From NCBI GenBank assembly GCA_016717345.1, contig JADKFR010000003.1, positions 357,928 to 421,927 on the forward strand: a DNA stretch of 64,000 bases, given 5' to 3'. Position 1 is the stretch's first letter. Each line of letters begins with the position of its first letter. A program made the position numbers and the translations under genes. A model generated the notes under the pieces. The model was not told the origin of the DNA. It searched no databases and worked only from the letters and a program-made list of their open reading frames with translations. This DNA comes from Propionibacteriaceae bacterium. GTDB taxonomy: Bacteria > Actinomycetota > Actinomycetes > Propionibacteriales > Propionibacteriaceae. Shown here in pieces: positions 9,127 through 17,017 of the stretch.

Positions 9127-9690
9127 CTACCCGGCCATCGCCTTCTGACGTCCGTGACGGGCTCGGACAGCGCGGAACGTCCACAGCTTGTTGAGCACGA
9201 AGTTCACCGGAGTCACGCAGACGATCATGATCAGGTTCGCCCAGTACAGCTTCGTCCGCAGGCCACTGGAGTTGTCGAAGACGTCGCTGGGGAGCCCGAT
9301 CGGCGAGTTGGGATGCATCAGGGCCGTGATCAGCAACATCCCCACCATCTGGGCTCCCAGGCCGACGAGCAGGAACGGCCAGTACTCGTGCCAGAAATGG
9401 GCCCGGTTGGCGCTCTTGAACGTCCAGTAGCGGTTCAGGAGGAAGTTGGAGAGGTTGGCGACCAGGAACGCGATCATCACATAGACGTGATAGTTCCGAA
9501 TGTTGAACGGGGTCAGGGGGATGCCCGCCACCACATCGTTGTTGTGGAGGCCGAAAGCGTCGCGGGCAATGACGTTGGTCACCACCAGCACCACCTGGTT
9601 GACCACCACTCCCAGGCCGCCCACCATCAGGAACCGCGCGAATTGCAGCAAGCTGCGGCGATGCCGGGCGAAGAGGTCAGTAGGGTTCAC
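9127..9690 (-). CDS. GtrA family membrane protein
   Basis: A 187-residue protein with four predicted membrane segments: about 17-38 (FLMVGGLGVVVNQVVLVV), 70-88 (VYVMIAFLVANLSNFLLNR), 105-125 and 145-165. The motif NFLLNRYWTF and its C-terminal partner NFVLNKLWTF mark the GtrA family. GtrA-like proteins are thought to flip or help flip polyprenyl-linked sugars for cell-surface glycan modification; the substrate is unknown here and no glycosyltransferase is adjacent. Start is GTG. It lies 13 bases behind smc's start, upstream of smc in the same orientation. Confidence 0.88.
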   Translation of the reverse strand: MNPTDLFARHRRSLLQFARFLMVGGLGVVVNQVVLVVTNVIARDAFGLHNNDVVAGIPLTPFNIRNYHVYVMIAFLVANLSNFLLNRYWTFKSANRAHFWHEYWPFLLVGLGAQMVGMLLITALMHPNSPIGLPSDVFDNSSGLRTKLYWANLIMIVCVTPVNFVLNKLWTFRAVRARHGRQKAMAG

Positions 9691-9728
9691 AGTTCGACCA
9701 CTCTACCGGCACTGCCCGGCACCGCCGG

Positions 9729-10250
9729 TCAGGGAGTGCCCAGCGGAGGTGGATCCGCCCGCAGCGCCTGCCGCAGGGCCGCTTCGGCAGCGGAATTGAA
9801 CGCCACCAGCAGCCCGCGTTCCACCTTGGTGGGCGTGGCGCGCAGGGTGTCCACAGCGGCCCTCGCGGCATCCTCCAGCGGCCAGCCATACGCCCCGGCC
9901 GAAATCAGGGGAAAGGCGACACTCCTGGCTCCGAGTTCGTCGGCCACCGCCAGCGATTGGGCATAGCACGAGGTCAGCAGGTCACGATCGGTCTCGCCTC
10001 GATGACGATTGGGACCCACCACGTGGATCACCCACCGGGCCGGCAGCATCCCGGCCGTCGTCCAGCCCGCAGCCCCCGTCGCCAAGCCGTGGGGGAAGCG
10101 TCGGACGCAGTCTGCCAGCACCCCCGGGCCCCCGGCCCGATGGATGGCGCCATCGACGCCGCCTCCGCCCCGCATCGCCCGGTTGGCGGCGTTCACCACC
10201 GCATCAACCTGGAAGGTCGTGATGTCACCTGGGACAACGTCGAGTTCCAT
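9729..10250 (-). CDS. Macro-domain protein, probable O-acetyl-ADP-ribose deacetylase
   Basis: A single macro domain of 173 residues. The ADP-ribose-binding signature VVNAANRAMRGGGGVDG occurs near residues 18-35, followed by AIHRAGG, and the phosphate-binding loop LISAGAYGWP appears near residue 115. This arrangement matches the MacroD/YmdB subgroup that hydrolyses O-acetyl-ADP-ribose and mono-ADP-ribose on protein. The gene starts with ATG and lies between mutM and the GtrA gene. No ADP-ribosyltransferase or sirtuin gene is in the window, so partner and substrate stay open. Confidence 0.88.
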   Translation of the reverse strand: MELDVVPGDITTFQVDAVVNAANRAMRGGGGVDGAIHRAGGPGVLADCVRRFPHGLATGAAGWTTAGMLPARWVIHVVGPNRHRGETDRDLLTSCYAQSLAVADELGARSVAFPLISAGAYGWPLEDAARAAVDTLRATPTKVERGLLVAFNSAAEAALRQALRADPPPLGTP

Positions 10251-10268
10251 CGCACCAGTGTGCCCCCG

Positions 10269-11120
10269 TCAGGGCCGGACGCGAGGCCTGGGCTGGCACC
10301 TGGGGCAGCGGAACGACGACCGGTTCGCAAACGCCTCGCGGACGATGCTGCGGCCACACCGCGGGCACGCCCGCCCGGCTTGGCCGTAGGCCGCCAGCGA
10401 GCGCGAAAAGTACCCGGAGGCGCCGTTGACGTTGACGTACAAGGCATCGAACGAGGTGCCGCCCTGGGCGAGAGCCTCGCCCATCACCTGCCGGGCGGCC
10501 TCCAGTACTTCCCGAACCCTGGCCGGCCGGAGTGAGGAAGCGGGTGAGTCGTAATGCACGCGTGCCCGCCACAGGGCCTCGTCGGCGTAGATGTTCCCGA
10601 TCCCGGACACGATTCCCTGGTCGAGGAGGACCCGCTTGATCCCGCTGTGCCGGGCCCGGATCCGCGCGACCAGTTGATCGTTGTCGAGGGTGGGGTCGAA
10701 CAGGTCGGGGGCGATGTGGGCCAGTTCGGCCGGAGTTTCGGCGCCTTGTGGCGACACCCAGAGCCCGCCGAAGATGCGCTGATCCACGAAGCGCAACTCC
10801 GGGCCGTCGTCGTCGAACCCCAGCACCACCCGGGTGTGGCGCTGAGGCTCCGCGGCAGCCTGATCCAGCCGGAATTGCCCGCTCATTCCCAGGTGGGCCA
10901 CGAGGGCGTCCTCGCCGTCCAAGGGGAGCCACAGAAACTTGCCCCGCCGCGCCGGACGGCCCAGGCACCTTCCCGAGAGACCGGCGACGAAGTCAGCCGA
11001 CCCACCGGGCTGGCGACGGACGGTTCGGGGATGCAGGACGCTGACGGTGGCGACCGTCCGTCCCGGGAGCACCGCATCGAGGCCTCGGCGAACCACCTCC
11101 ACCTCGGGCAGCTCGGGCAT
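10269..11120 (-). CDS. mutM: Formamidopyrimidine-DNA glycosylase (Fpg/MutM)
   Basis: A base-excision repair glycosylase/AP lyase that removes 8-oxoguanine and FaPy lesions. The mature N-terminus PELPEVEVVRRGL supplies the catalytic proline 2 and glutamate 3. The helix-two-turn-helix segment IKRVLLDQGIVSGIGNIYADE and the C-terminal four-cysteine zinc finger (CPRCG ... CPRCQ near the end) are both present. 283 residues, normal length. The ATG overlaps the rnc stop by one base (TGATG), implying coupled translation; rnc-mutM adjacency is typical of Actinomycetota. Confidence 0.96.
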   Translation of the reverse strand: MPELPEVEVVRRGLDAVLPGRTVATVSVLHPRTVRRQPGGSADFVAGLSGRCLGRPARRGKFLWLPLDGEDALVAHLGMSGQFRLDQAAAEPQRHTRVVLGFDDDGPELRFVDQRIFGGLWVSPQGAETPAELAHIAPDLFDPTLDNDQLVARIRARHSGIKRVLLDQGIVSGIGNIYADEALWRARVHYDSPASSLRPARVREVLEAARQVMGEALAQGGTSFDALYVNVNGASGYFSRSLAAYGQAGRACPRCGRSIVREAFANRSSFRCPRCQPRPRVRP

Positions 11121-11797
11121 CAGGAATCGAGGTGCCGGAACGCGGCTTCAGCGGCGCGCTGTTCAGCCTGCTTCTTGGAGCGCCCGTGACCCACCTCGAA
11201 GTGTGCGTCGCCCACGACGGCGACCGCGTCGAAACGCTTGTCGTGATCGGGCCCGGTCTCGCTGATCTCGTAGGACGGCAGGCCCAATTCGAGGCGCGCG
11301 CAGAGTTCCTGAAGGCTCGTCTTCCAGTCCAACCCGGCGCCGACAGTCGCGGCGTTGTCCACCAGGGGATCGAACAGGTGGTGGAGCAGTCGATCGGCAG
11401 CCGCCTGCCCGGCGGAGATGAGGACCGCCCCGAACAGGGCCTCCAGGGAGTCGGCAAGGATCGACGACTTGCGGCTGCCACCGGTGGTGATCTCGCCACG
11501 GCCCAGCAGCAACTCGTCCCCCAGCCCGAGTGAGCGGGCGACGTCGGCCAACGAATGGGAGTTCACGACCGCTGCCCTCAGCTTCGCAAGGCGCCCCTCG
11601 GGCAACTCAGGGAAGGTGCGGTAGAGGTATTCGGTGACGACCACCCCGAGGACCGCGTCGCCCAGGAACTCCAGTCGCTCGTTGTGGGGCAGGCCCCCGT
11701 TCTCGTAGGCATAGGAACGGTGGGTCAGGGCAAGCTGATAGAGCTGAGGATCGATGTCGATCCCCAGCTCATTCAAAAGCTGCCTCGCGCGGCTCAC
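11120..11797 (-). CDS. rnc: Ribonuclease III
   Basis: RNase III cuts double-stranded RNA in rRNA precursors and structured mRNAs. The catalytic signature NERLEFLGDAVLG is near residues 39-51, a second acidic site (ADSLEALFGAV) lies near residue 110, and the last 70 residues form the double-stranded RNA-binding domain ending GRSKKQAEQRAAEAAFRHL. I chose GTG at 11797, which begins VSRARQLLNELGI and gives 225 residues, the family length; it lies 20 bases behind the rpmF stop. The frame stays open upstream but overlaps rpmF. No strong Shine-Dalgarno sequence precedes this start, so it may depend on coupling. Confidence 0.94.
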   Translation of the reverse strand: MSRARQLLNELGIDIDPQLYQLALTHRSYAYENGGLPHNERLEFLGDAVLGVVVTEYLYRTFPELPEGRLAKLRAAVVNSHSLADVARSLGLGDELLLGRGEITTGGSRKSSILADSLEALFGAVLISAGQAAADRLLHHLFDPLVDNAATVGAGLDWKTSLQELCARLELGLPSYEISETGPDHDKRFDAVAVVGDAHFEVGHGRSKKQAEQRAAEAAFRHLDS

Positions 11798-11816
11798 GCC
11801 ACGGCCCGACGCTCGG

Positions 11817-12008
11817 TCAGAGCTCGACGACCTGGCGACGACTGGCCCGCGGGCCGTACTGGCCGCACTCGGGGCAGGCCGTATGCGGCAGATGCTTGGC
11901 CTGGCACGCCGCGTTGGCGCAGGTGACCAGCGTGGGCGCAGAGGTCTTCCACTGCGAACGGCGGGCCCGCGTGTTGCTGCGGGACATCTTCCGCTTCGGA
12001 ACGGCCAC
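11817..12008 (-). CDS. rpmF: 50S ribosomal protein L32 (bL32)
   Basis: A 63-residue protein beginning MAVPKRKMSRSNTRARRSQW, the universal bL32 N-terminus. It keeps a complete zinc ribbon, CANAAC ... CPEC, so this is the zinc-binding (C+) form. No C- paralogue lies in the window. The gene is between the DUF177 gene and rnc, the standard yceD-rpmF order. Confidence 0.96.
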   Translation of the reverse strand: MAVPKRKMSRSNTRARRSQWKTSAPTLVTCANAACQAKHLPHTACPECGQYGPRASRRQVVEL

Positions 12009-12057
12009 GGCGTACTCCTTGATCCTCGGCCCGCCGGTGCGGGCCTGGTCGATTCGG

Positions 12058-12612
12058 TCAGTCGGTCTGCGTCCACGTCGTCAGGCCGTCCCACCGTGGA
12101 TCGGTGGCCTCGGCATGACCGTGGTCAGGATCCCGATTGAGGTTGGCCCCACAGGAGGGACACAACCCCGCGCAATCCGGACGGCACAGTGGCGTGAACG
12201 GCAGGTCGAGCACCACGGCGTCCCGCAGCAGGGGTTCGAGGTCGATCAGTTCTTCCTCGATGCGGCTGGCCTCGGGATCGTCCAACTCCTTGTCGGGGTG
12301 ACAGAACAGGTCCTGCAGATCGATCTCGGTGACATCCGCGATCGCCTCCAGGCACCGTGCGCACTGCCCCTCGAGGCGGACCTCGGCGGTTCCGGTGACC
12401 AGCACCCCCTCCACCACCGACTCGACGCTGAGGTCGAGCCGAATGGGCGAGCCGGGTGGTACTCCGATCATGTCGATGCCGATGCCCTCCGGTGCTTCAA
12501 CGACCCGCGTGACCTGCTTCATCCCGCCAGCCCTGCGTCCCAACTCGTGGGTATCCAGGACAAGCCCGGAGCGAGGGTCGGGATGGCGGTGAGGCACGAC
12601 AGATCCCTTCAT
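12058..12612 (-). CDS. YceD/DUF177 family protein
   Basis: DUF177 proteins are conserved directly upstream of rpmF and are linked to 23S rRNA/50S maturation, though the molecular activity is not settled. This 184-residue copy has the family cysteine motifs CARCLE near residue 84 and CRPDCAGLCPSCGANLN near residue 145, which could bind zinc. The N-terminus LVLDTHELGRRAGGMK is also typical of actinobacterial members. Gap to rpmF is 49 bases. Confidence 0.9.
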   Translation of the reverse strand: MKGSVVPHRHPDPRSGLVLDTHELGRRAGGMKQVTRVVEAPEGIGIDMIGVPPGSPIRLDLSVESVVEGVLVTGTAEVRLEGQCARCLEAIADVTEIDLQDLFCHPDKELDDPEASRIEEELIDLEPLLRDAVVLDLPFTPLCRPDCAGLCPSCGANLNRDPDHGHAEATDPRWDGLTTWTQTD

Positions 12613-12685
12613 CGGTGGCGCGACAGCGTCATAACCAAGGGACGACTCTACCGTGGCGGCCAGGCAGGAACCAAAACGGCGAGGG

Positions 12686-13183
12686 TCAGACCTTCAGGCG
12701 GGGCAGGGCCTGGGTCTGGTCGCCGTCGAGGGAGGACCTGGTGGAAAGCCGGGCGCGCATGGTCGCCACCTGCGCGAGGGTCTTCTGCAGCCCGGCCTCG
12801 AAGCTGGCGATGCGGGAATCGACATAGGTGTCGGCCTCGCGCTTCAGCGCCTCGGTCTCGGCCACCGACTTCTGTTCCAGGAGATGGGCCTTACGGCGGG
12901 CCTCCTCCATCACCGGGGTCTTGCTCGCCAGGTAGGACGCCCGCTCTTCTGCCTGAGCGATGATCTGGGCCGCCTCCGCCTGCGCCCGCTCGAGTGTCTC
13001 CAGCGACGTGGCGGTCACGCGCTGAGCTTCGCTGATGTCCTCGGCCAAGGCACTGGTTGCCCGGTCGATCAGGGAGAGCGCCTCAGCCCGATTGACCATG
13101 CAGGATGCGGACATCGGGACGGCCTTGGCTCCCGAGACGACAGCACGCAGTGAGGCCAACACCTCGATCGCGCGATCAACCAT
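12686..13183 (-). CDS. sepIVA: DivIVA-like coiled-coil protein (SepIVA-like)
   Basis: A 165-residue, Ala/Glu/Arg-rich protein predicted as largely coiled coil from about residue 35 to 150 (LETLERAQAEAAQIIAQAEERA). In mycobacteria the gene between coaD-type genes and the DUF177-rpmF-rnc group encodes SepIVA, a DivIVA-domain protein essential for septation and cell-envelope growth; the matching order here is the main reason for the name. The DivIVA N-terminal motif itself is weak, so a generic ATP-synthase-b-like coiled coil cannot be excluded. Its ATG overlaps the end of coaD by eight bases. Confidence 0.72.
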   Translation of the reverse strand: MVDRAIEVLASLRAVVSGAKAVPMSASCMVNRAEALSLIDRATSALAEDISEAQRVTATSLETLERAQAEAAQIIAQAEERASYLASKTPVMEEARRKAHLLEQKSVAETEALKREADTYVDSRIASFEAGLQKTLAQVATMRARLSTRSSLDGDQTQALPRLKV

Positions 13184-13673
13184 CGTTTCGCTCCTTTGCT
13201 CCGGGGGTCACTGTGGCTGCAATCCGCTCTGCCACCAGGGCAGGGACGAAGCTCGACACGTCTCCACCATAGGAGGCGACCTCACGAATCATGGTGGAGG
13301 ACAGCGTCGACCACGCCGAGGAAGCGGGCAGCATCACGGTCTCGATCCCTCCGACGATGCCGTTGATGTGGGCCATCTGCAGCTCGAAGTCGAAATCTGA
13401 GGCGAACCGGATGCCCTTGACCACGACTGAGGCGCCGTGGACGGCCGCGAAATCCACCAGCAGGCCGTGCAGGGCGAGCACCCTCACCCCTAGGATGTCC
13501 GCCGTCGCTGCCCGGAGCAACTCGATGCGTTCGTCGGTGTCGAACAGGTAGTTCTTGGCCGAGTTGCGGCCCACGGCCACGATCACGTCGGAGAACAGCG
13601 CAGCAGCCCGACGGATGATGTCGAGGTGCCCGTGGGTCACCGGGTCGAAGGACCCCGGGCAGATCGCGGTCAT
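13176..13673 (-). CDS. coaD: Phosphopantetheine adenylyltransferase
   Basis: CoaD transfers AMP from ATP to 4'-phosphopantetheine in coenzyme A synthesis. The nucleotidyltransferase signature CPGSFDPVTHGHLDII (residues 5-20) includes the TxGH motif, and the C-terminal region has SSTMIREVASYGGDVS, the second nucleotide-binding motif. 165 residues, exactly typical. Starts with ATG sharing one base with the rsmD stop (TGATG); the rsmD-coaD pair is widely conserved. Confidence 0.96.
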   Translation of the reverse strand: MTAICPGSFDPVTHGHLDIIRRAAALFSDVIVAVGRNSAKNYLFDTDERIELLRAATADILGVRVLALHGLLVDFAAVHGASVVVKGIRFASDFDFELQMAHINGIVGGIETVMLPASSAWSTLSSTMIREVASYGGDVSSFVPALVAERIAATVTPGAKERNDG

Positions 13674-14269
13674 CAGTGGCCCTTCATCGCGAAGTACAGG
13701 ATCGTCTCACCGTAGCGTCGTTCCCAGGATTCCTGCAGGCCCTCGGGCCACTGGGGAGCGCGGTCCCGGCTGGAGCGCTCGACGATGACCAGACCGCGCG
13801 GGGCCACCCAGCCCTCGGCGACCAGTGTCGTCAGGACGCCCTCCACCCGGTCGGTGGCAAGGGCGTACGGTGGATCGGCCCACACCACGTCGTAGCCGTC
13901 CCGGGTGGGGGACGTCGGCCCGGTGGCAAGAAAGGCCGCGACCGTACGGCTGATCACCGTGACGTCAAGCTGCGTGGCCGCCACGTTGCGCCGGGCGACC
14001 TCGGCGGTCGCCCGGTCGGATTCCACGGCGACGACCGGGGCGGCCCCCCGGCTGGCAGCCTCCAGGCCCACTGCCCCCGACCCCGCGTAGAGGTCGAGAA
14101 ACCCCAACCCTGCCAGCGTGGTGGCCGCCGGCTGCCCTGCCGTCCCTGCCCAGTCCGCGATCAGCGAGAACACGGCCTCCCGCACCCGATCTGAGGTCGG
14201 ACGGGTCTCCTGATGGCCCGGCATCTTCAGGCGATGACCCTTGCGGGCCCCGGCGATGATGCGACTCAT
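13673..14269 (-). CDS. rsmD: 16S rRNA (guanine(966)-N(2))-methyltransferase RsmD
   Basis: A SAM-dependent Rossmann methyltransferase of 198 residues. Motif I is FLDLYAGSGAVGLEA and the catalytic motif IV is VWADPPYA (DPPY), the N6/N2-amino methyltransferase signature. The N-terminus MSRIIAGARKGHRLKMP is characteristic of RsmD. It methylates G966 of 16S rRNA in assembled 30S. First gene of the rsmD-coaD-sepIVA run. Confidence 0.95.
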   Translation of the reverse strand: MSRIIAGARKGHRLKMPGHQETRPTSDRVREAVFSLIADWAGTAGQPAATTLAGLGFLDLYAGSGAVGLEAASRGAAPVVAVESDRATAEVARRNVAATQLDVTVISRTVAAFLATGPTSPTRDGYDVVWADPPYALATDRVEGVLTTLVAEGWVAPRGLVIVERSSRDRAPQWPEGLQESWERRYGETILYFAMKGH

Positions 14270-14296
14270 GGTCTCAGGCTAGCCGCCCCCCTGTTC

Positions 14297-14385
14297 GACC
14301 TTGCGCCCCTTGGCTGACACTGCGCCCTCTATAGCAGGCGCAAGGTCAGGGACGAGGCGCAGAGTCGCAGGGACGAGGCGCAGAG
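14297..14385. repeat. Intergenic hairpin plus direct-repeat element
   Basis: Between recG and rsmD there is a perfect 11-base inverted repeat, GACCTTGCGCC at 14297-14307 and GGCGCAAGGTC at 14337-14347, with a 29-base loop that itself contains CTGCGCC. Directly next to it the 17-mer AGGGACGAGGCGCAGAG occurs twice (14348-14364 and 14369-14385, period 21). The GGCGCA core recurs at each unit boundary. It could be a REP/BIME-like mobile repeat, a structured RNA or a terminator for recG; there is no U tract. Confidence 0.6.
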
Positions 14386-14393
14386 AGGTGTGG

Positions 14394-16613
14394 TCAGTTC
14401 GAGTCGAGGAGGTCGCCGTCCGCGAGCATCTCGGTCTGCCGCACGGCGTCGGCGAAACCCGGGGTGGTGCATCCAGGGTCGAGGCGGACGCACTCCTCGG
14501 CGATCTCCCGGGCCCGCGCGATGATGTCGGCATGCTCCAGCACGCGCAGCAACCGGAGGCTGGACCGCGTTCCGGACTGGCTGGCGCCGAGGACGTCACC
14601 CTCGCGGCGTTGCTCAAGGTCGAGTTCAGCCAGTTCGAACCCGTTGGTGGTGGCCGCCACGGCCTCCAGTCGTTGGCGGGCCGGGTCGGCGGCGTCCCCA
14701 TGGGTGATCAGCAGGCATACCCCTGGGTGGGAGCCGCGTCCGATCCGTCCGCGGAGCTGGTGGAGCTGAGAGATGCCGAACTTGTCGGCGTCCCAGACCA
14801 CCATCATGGTGGCGTTGGGGACGTCGACGCCGACCTCGATCACCGTGGTGGCAACGAGGACGTCGAGCTCACCGGCGGCGAACGACGACATCACAGCGTC
14901 CTTGGTGTCCGAGGGAAGCTGGCCGTGCAGCACTCCGACGTTGAGGTGGGCCAGCGGGCCCGCCGACAACTCGGCGGCCAACTCGACCACCCCCTTGCCC
15001 TGGTCGGCCTTCGCAGGCCCGCCCCCGATTCGGGAACACACGATGAAGACCTGGCGTCCGGCGGACACCTCTTCGATGACCCGCTGCCACGCCCGCTCCA
15101 CCCAGGCCGGACGGCCCACCGCGTCGACCACCACGGTGCTGACGCTTTGGCGGCCGGCGGGAATCTCGGCCAGGGTTGCCACCTCAAGGTCGCCGAAGAT
15201 GGTCATCGCCACTGAACGCGGGATCGGCGTCGCGGTGAGGACCAGCACGTGGGGGCGTCGCATGGCCTTTTCGGCCAGCGCTGCCCGCTGCTCGACGCCG
15301 AAACGGTGCTGCTCGTCGATCACCACCAGGCCCAGATCGGCGAACTGGACCCGGTCGGCAAGCAGGGCGTGGGTGCCGATCACGATGCCGGCCTCCCCGC
15401 TGGCCGCCCGCAGCAGGGCTGCCCGCCTGGCCGTCGCACCCATCGACCCCGTCAGCAGGACCACGTCGGTGGCCACCTCGGGGGCACCCAGCATCCTTCC
15501 GCCACCGAGTTCCCCGAGCAGGGAGCGGATGGTCTGGTAATGCTGGGTGGCGAGCACCTCGGTGGGGGCCAGCAGGGCGGCCTGTCCACCGGAATCCGCG
15601 ACCGCGAGCATCGCCCGCAGGGCCACCACCGTCTTACCCGAGCCCACCTCCCCCTGCAGCAGCCGCTGCATCGGGCGCGACCTGGCCAGGTCGTCGAAGA
15701 TGGCCGAGCTGACCCTCACCTGGCCGGTCGTGAGCCGGAACGGCAGTTGCCGGTCGAAGGCGTCGAGCAGTCCGTCGGCCACTCGAGGCCGGGGGGTGGC
15801 GGCCTGGGCCGCTGCCGAACTGCGGCGGTAGGCCATGGTGAGCTGCGTGGCCAACGCCTCGTCGAAGCGCAGGCGCTGCGCCCCCCGTTCGGCTTCGGCC
15901 AGCGAGACCGGGTGATGGACGGCGGCGAACGCGGTAGTGAGCTCGTCGACCCCGGCGCGGTCCCGCACCCAGGCGGGCCAGGGGTCCTCCGCCCCCGCCA
16001 CCGACTGGCAGGCCAGCCGGGCGCATTCGGCCACCGTCCACGTCGGCAACCTGCCGGTCGCCGGGTAGAGGCCGACCAGGCCGGCCCGCGTCAGGCTCGC
16101 CATCCGGGCCTTGTCCTGGGAGGACGAGCCGACGATCTGGCCGTTCGCATCGAGCATCACGAACTCGGGGTGACTCATCTGCAGGTTGTCCCGGAAGCTG
16201 CCCACCTTGCCCACGAACAAGCCCGCGACGCCCTCACCGAGCTGCCGCTCCCACCAACCGAGCAGATGGGCCTTGCCGAAGAAGGTGACCGCCAGCCTTC
16301 CCTGGCCGTCGGTGAGGGTGGCTTCGAGTCGTCCGGGACGCGGCGCGCGCCCGGCCTGGGAGCCGCCCTCAAACCGCTGCAGATGCGCGACCCGCGCGAT
16401 CACCGCCACGTGTTCGCCCTGCACCAGGCTGCCGAGGTCAGTCAGCTCGGTTCCGGACAGGTAGCGGCGCGGGATGTGGCGCAACAGGTCGCCCAGACTG
16501 TGGAGCCGAAGGGCGGCGAACTCCTTGGCCGTCTTGGCCCCCACCACAGTGGCCAGCGGGGCGTTCAACTCGGCGTACATGCGGGTCCGCCACGGGGAGA
16601 GTTCGCTGTCCAC
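14394..16613 (-). CDS. recG: ATP-dependent DNA helicase RecG
   Basis: RecG remodels stalled replication forks and branches recombination intermediates. Residues to about 250 hold the wedge (OB-fold) domain; then the helicase domains follow with Walker A QGEVGSGKTVVAL, motif Ia LAPTEVLATQHY, the DEQH box VIDEQHRFGV, motif III ATPIPRS, motif V ATTVIEVGVDVP and motif VI QLRGRIGRG. The C-terminal TRG region ends EMLADGDLLDSN. 739 residues, within the family range. The reading frame is intact. Confidence 0.96.
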   Translation of the reverse strand: MDSELSPWRTRMYAELNAPLATVVGAKTAKEFAALRLHSLGDLLRHIPRRYLSGTELTDLGSLVQGEHVAVIARVAHLQRFEGGSQAGRAPRPGRLEATLTDGQGRLAVTFFGKAHLLGWWERQLGEGVAGLFVGKVGSFRDNLQMSHPEFVMLDANGQIVGSSSQDKARMASLTRAGLVGLYPATGRLPTWTVAECARLACQSVAGAEDPWPAWVRDRAGVDELTTAFAAVHHPVSLAEAERGAQRLRFDEALATQLTMAYRRSSAAAQAATPRPRVADGLLDAFDRQLPFRLTTGQVRVSSAIFDDLARSRPMQRLLQGEVGSGKTVVALRAMLAVADSGGQAALLAPTEVLATQHYQTIRSLLGELGGGRMLGAPEVATDVVLLTGSMGATARRAALLRAASGEAGIVIGTHALLADRVQFADLGLVVIDEQHRFGVEQRAALAEKAMRRPHVLVLTATPIPRSVAMTIFGDLEVATLAEIPAGRQSVSTVVVDAVGRPAWVERAWQRVIEEVSAGRQVFIVCSRIGGGPAKADQGKGVVELAAELSAGPLAHLNVGVLHGQLPSDTKDAVMSSFAAGELDVLVATTVIEVGVDVPNATMMVVWDADKFGISQLHQLRGRIGRGSHPGVCLLITHGDAADPARQRLEAVAATTNGFELAELDLEQRREGDVLGASQSGTRSSLRLLRVLEHADIIARAREIAEECVRLDPGCTTPGFADAVRQTEMLADGDLLDSN

Positions 16614-16665
16614 GGTGCCCGAGCCTAGACGCTGTCACCGGCGAATCGTGGACGGGGCCGGACAT

Positions 16666-16697
16666 GCCAAGAGACCCGCCGGAGCGGGTCTCTTGGC
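16666..16697 (-). terminator. Hairpin terminator behind rpmB
   Basis: A perfect 14-base stem, GCCAAGAGACCCGC paired with GCGGGTCTCTTGGC, with a four-base loop, 13 bases after the rpmB stop codon. No uridine tract follows, which is common for actinobacterial terminators. Confidence 0.8.
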
Positions 16698-16709
16698 GGG
16701 ACGATCAGG

Positions 16710-16895
16710 TCAGCGGGTGACCCGACCAGCCTTCAGGCACGAGGTGCAGACATTCAGGCGCTTGGGGGTTCCGTCCACAGTGGCGCGAACGCGCTGGATG
16801 TTCGGATCCCAACGGCGCTTGGTCTTCTTCTTCGACCAAGGCACGTTGTGGCCGAAGCCCGGGCCCTTGGCGCAGACGTCACAAACGGCAGCCAC
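16710..16895 (-). CDS. rpmB: 50S ribosomal protein L28 (bL28)
   Basis: A 61-residue protein with the start MAAVCDVCAKGPGFGHNV, typical of bL28 from Actinomycetota. Two CxxC pairs (C5/C8 and CTSC near residue 50) show this is the zinc-binding form. It is followed at once by a strong hairpin and preceded by about 120 bases of non-coding sequence, so it is a monocistronic unit. The upstream gap holds a purine-rich ribosome-binding site (AAGGAGAAC) before the ATG. Confidence 0.96.
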   Translation of the reverse strand: MAAVCDVCAKGPGFGHNVPWSKKKTKRRWDPNIQRVRATVDGTPKRLNVCTSCLKAGRVTR

Positions 16896-17017
16896 CGGAG
16901 TTCTCCTTGTTTCTCAGACATTCCGAACAGCCGTCGGGCGCTCGGGATTCATCCCACAGACGGGGACCCGCCAACGATACCCGAATCAGCGCCTGGCGGC
17001 CTAATCGCTGTGGCAGC

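Noticed and set aside
14270..14393. A small CRISPR-like array behind recG
   Set aside because: Only two repeat copies with a 4-base spacing between them and an inverted repeat beside them; no cas gene is present. It does not fit a CRISPR array.
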